DNA of 64,000 nt from Acidobacteriota bacterium (GTDB lineage Bacteria; Acidobacteriota; Terriglobia; Terriglobales; Acidobacteriaceae): contig JAJYVU010000001.1 of assembly GCA_021791875.1 (NCBI GenBank), positions 1 to 64,000 of the forward strand. Direction: 5' to 3'. A program made the translations under genes and the position numbers. Positions 62,042 to 64,000 of the stretch are shown piece after piece (position 1 is the stretch's first letter; the number at the start of each line of letters is the position of its first letter). Under the pieces are notes generated by a model. That model was not told where the DNA came from. It was given only the letters and a program-made list of their open reading frames with translations, and made no database searches.

Positions 62042-64000
62042 ATGCGTTCTTTGCTGCGCTGGCTGGGTTGCGTTCTGGTGATGGGGTGCGTTGCGTTGCC
62101 GTCGGGTGCGCAGACGGAAGCGAGCGGAGGGTTGGCGATTCCCGCGCCGACTGCGGAGCACCAGAATTTCAAGGTCGCAGTGTATATCCCGGTGAACGTG
62201 GTGGAAAGGATGTACAGCGACCATGCATGGCTCGAGAGCTCATGGAAAGAGATTACGAGCCATGTGAAGGTGGACAAGGTTTACATCGAGACGTATCGCA
62301 GCCGGAACATCGCGAGCAGCGCGGCGATCGACGGTGTGAAGCAATTCTTCAAGAGCCAGGGCGTTGAGGTTGCCGGAGGGATTGCGTATTCGGACAGGGA
62401 CAACGGGCAGTTCAAGTCCTTCTGCTACACGAATCCGGCGGATCGCGCGTATGTGAAGAGCGTGGCGGAGCTCACGGCGCGGCATTTCAACCACATTATT
62501 CTGGACGATTTTTTCTTCAACAATACGAAGACGCCTTCGGACATTGCGGCGAAGGGGAATCAGAGCTGGTCGCAGTTTCGCTTGAAGCTGATGGATGAGG
62601 TTTCGCGCGACCTGGTGGTGGGTGCGGCGAAGTCGGTGAATCCGAAAGTGCAGATTGTGATCAAGTTTCCGAACTGGTATCCGGATTTTCATGCGAACGG
62701 CTACGACCTGAAGAACGAACCGCACATATTCAGCGGGATCTATACGGGTACGGAAACGCGAGATCCGGTGATTACGGACCAGAATCTGCAGCAGTACGAG
62801 AGCTACGAGATCATCCGCTACTTTGACAATGTAGCGCCGGGCGAGAATGGCGGTGGATGGGTAGATACATTCAGCATCCGGTATGTGGACCGCTATGCAG
62901 AAGAGCTGTGGGACACGATGCTGGCGAAAGCGCCGCAGATCATGCTGTTTGAGTATACGGCGCTGCTGAGGCCGGCGATGCCGGGAGATCGCGGAGAGTG
63001 GGCGAATCTGCCGACGAGTTTTAACTACGAGAAGCTGTACGGGAGAGAGATGTTCCGCATGAGCAAGTTCGGCTTCCATATCCACTATCCGACATTCGCG
63101 GCAGTAGCCGGAGATGCTCTGGCGGAGATCGACCCACTGGTGGGTAAGCTGGGGACGCCGATGGGGATTGATTTGTATCGGCCGTATTACTCGACGGGTG
63201 AGAAGTTTCTAGAAGAGTATCTGGGGATGATGGGGATACCGATCAACATGGTGCCGGAGTTTCCGAAGGGTGCGAAGATGCTGATCCTGACGAAATCGGC
63301 GGCGGCAGACCCAAATATTGTGCAGGAAATCAAGGGCAACCTGATGGCGGGCGGTGATGTGGTGGTGACATCAGGGTTGGTGAAGGCGCTGGAGCCGCGT
63401 GGTTTCGGGAGCATTTGCGAGTTGCATGTGGCGGACCGGCAGTTGCGAATTGATAAGTACTGGTCGGCATTTGGCGCGGGCAATGGAACTGCGATGGGTT
63501 CGACGCCGGGCAAGGATGAGGTGATGGTTCCGGCAGTGGTGTATGAGACGAACGATGCGTGGCCGGTGGTGCGGGGCACTGCGAATGGGTATGGCGCGCC
63601 TCTGTTGCTGATGGATCACTACGGGCACGGGAATTTGTTTGTGCTGACTATTCCGGACAACTTTAACGACTTGTACGATTTGCCACAGCCGGTGTTGACG
63701 TCGATCAAGAGCTACATCATGCGGAGTTTTCCGGTGACGATGGATGCGCCGAGCCAGGTGAGCCTGTTTGCTTATAACAACGGGACTTTTGTGGTGGAGT
63801 CTTACCGGAACAAGCCGGTGACCGTGACGGTTTCTGTGCTGGGCGAAGGCAAAAAACTCGAGAACCTGGTGACAGGCGTGCAGCTTACAGGCGAGACGAT
63901 CCAGCATCCCATGCTTGCGCAGATGCCGGGTGCTTCCGCACGAACGAGCTTTACGGTGACGGTGCTGCCACACAGCTATGTGGGGTTTAGAGCTGAGTAG
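62042..64000 (+). CDS. Large secreted protein with TIM-barrel-glycosidase-like N-terminal half
   Basis: 652 aa from ATG 62042 (AGGAGA seven bases upstream) to a TAG at the window edge. Signal peptide MRSLLRWLGCVLVMGCVALPSGAQ. The first 330 residues alternate strand and helix in a barrel-like order: NFKVAVYIPVNVVERM, KVDKVYIETYR, GVEVAGGIAYSD, HFNHIILDDFFFNNTKTP, VQIVIKFPNWYPDF and IMLFEYTALL. The Asp-Asp in ILDDFFF and Glu in FEYTALL lie at strand ends where glycosidase carboxylates occur. A Rossmann-like middle and a beta-rich end (MDAPSQVSLFAYNNGTFVVESY) follow. Glycoside hydrolase is an inference; no family is assigned. Confidence 0.6.
   Translation: MRSLLRWLGCVLVMGCVALPSGAQTEASGGLAIPAPTAEHQNFKVAVYIPVNVVERMYSDHAWLESSWKEITSHVKVDKVYIETYRSRNIASSAAIDGVKQFFKSQGVEVAGGIAYSDRDNGQFKSFCYTNPADRAYVKSVAELTARHFNHIILDDFFFNNTKTPSDIAAKGNQSWSQFRLKLMDEVSRDLVVGAAKSVNPKVQIVIKFPNWYPDFHANGYDLKNEPHIFSGIYTGTETRDPVITDQNLQQYESYEIIRYFDNVAPGENGGGWVDTFSIRYVDRYAEELWDTMLAKAPQIMLFEYTALLRPAMPGDRGEWANLPTSFNYEKLYGREMFRMSKFGFHIHYPTFAAVAGDALAEIDPLVGKLGTPMGIDLYRPYYSTGEKFLEEYLGMMGIPINMVPEFPKGAKMLILTKSAAADPNIVQEIKGNLMAGGDVVVTSGLVKALEPRGFGSICELHVADRQLRIDKYWSAFGAGNGTAMGSTPGKDEVMVPAVVYETNDAWPVVRGTANGYGAPLLLMDHYGHGNLFVLTIPDNFNDLYDLPQPVLTSIKSYIMRSFPVTMDAPSQVSLFAYNNGTFVVESYRNKPVTVTVSVLGEGKKLENLVTGVQLTGETIQHPMLAQMPGASARTSFTVTVLPHSYVGFRAE

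Overview
The window looks like the chromosome of an Acidobacteriota bacterium (Terriglobia, probably Acidobacteriaceae). The main evidence is a permease of the Acidobacterial Duplicated Orphan Permease (ADOP) type, the EF-P loop sequence, and several secreted proteins of a style I associate with that phylum. The species cannot be named from the sequence alone. GC is high throughout, and no phage, large insertion sequence or CRISPR array is seen.

Left part (1-29,000) is mixed housekeeping on both strands. It starts with the 3' end of a gene, a 53-residue membrane protein, then apt, acyP, efp and a secreted FecR-like protein (minus strand). trpE and trpG (minus) are split by a plus-strand ParD/ParE-type toxin-antitoxin pair. 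Next are the ADOP permease, glutamate dehydrogenase, pgsA and the bifunctional (p)ppGpp enzyme rsh. A repeat-rich gap with a 111-bp MITE-like palindrome follows rsh. Then comes a four-gene minus-strand operon, cysM - JAMM protease - ThiS/MoaD-like carrier - moeZ, which is the CysO-type cysteine pathway. Its carrier has its Gly-Gly end buried under a 19-residue cysteine-rich tail. After this are rsmI, an S2P/M50-family membrane protein whose HExxH is lost, rsmD, gltX, thiL, a secreted or anchored M23 peptidase, a DUF1259 protein and two unknown envelope proteins.

Middle part (28,450-49,090) is one long plus-strand block. It holds tRNA-Thr(UGU), tRNA-Tyr, a broken tRNA-Thr copy, tRNA-Thr(GGU), tRNA-Gly and tuf, and then the complete S10-spc-alpha ribosomal superoperon: rpsJ to rplQ with secY, adk, map, infA and rpoA. 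It ends at a strong terminator. The spacers in this block carry a striking class of sequence. These are inverted repeats built from strictly 7-nt-phased words (CAGTNNN or AGCTNNN), present at nine loci within 19 kb.

Right part (49,086-58,122) is an eight-gene minus-strand operon with overlapping or touching ends. It contains a secreted HELMH metallopeptidase, methylthioadenosine phosphorylase, a PfkB kinase, a GT-C type membrane protein, dapF, ldcA, mpl and plsC. ldcA, mpl and dapF together form a murein-tripeptide recycling set. The last part (58,213-64,000, plus) has ygfZ, a DUF1844 protein, a PhnP-like metallo-beta-lactamase-fold hydrolase, ribF and a large secreted protein of unknown function.

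Three genes (the antitoxin, rsh and ygfZ) have a perfect TATAAT 4-5 nt before the start codon and no ribosome binding site, so leaderless mRNAs are likely. Start codons were moved inward from the longest frame where a ribosome binding site, family length or a neighbouring gene supported it.
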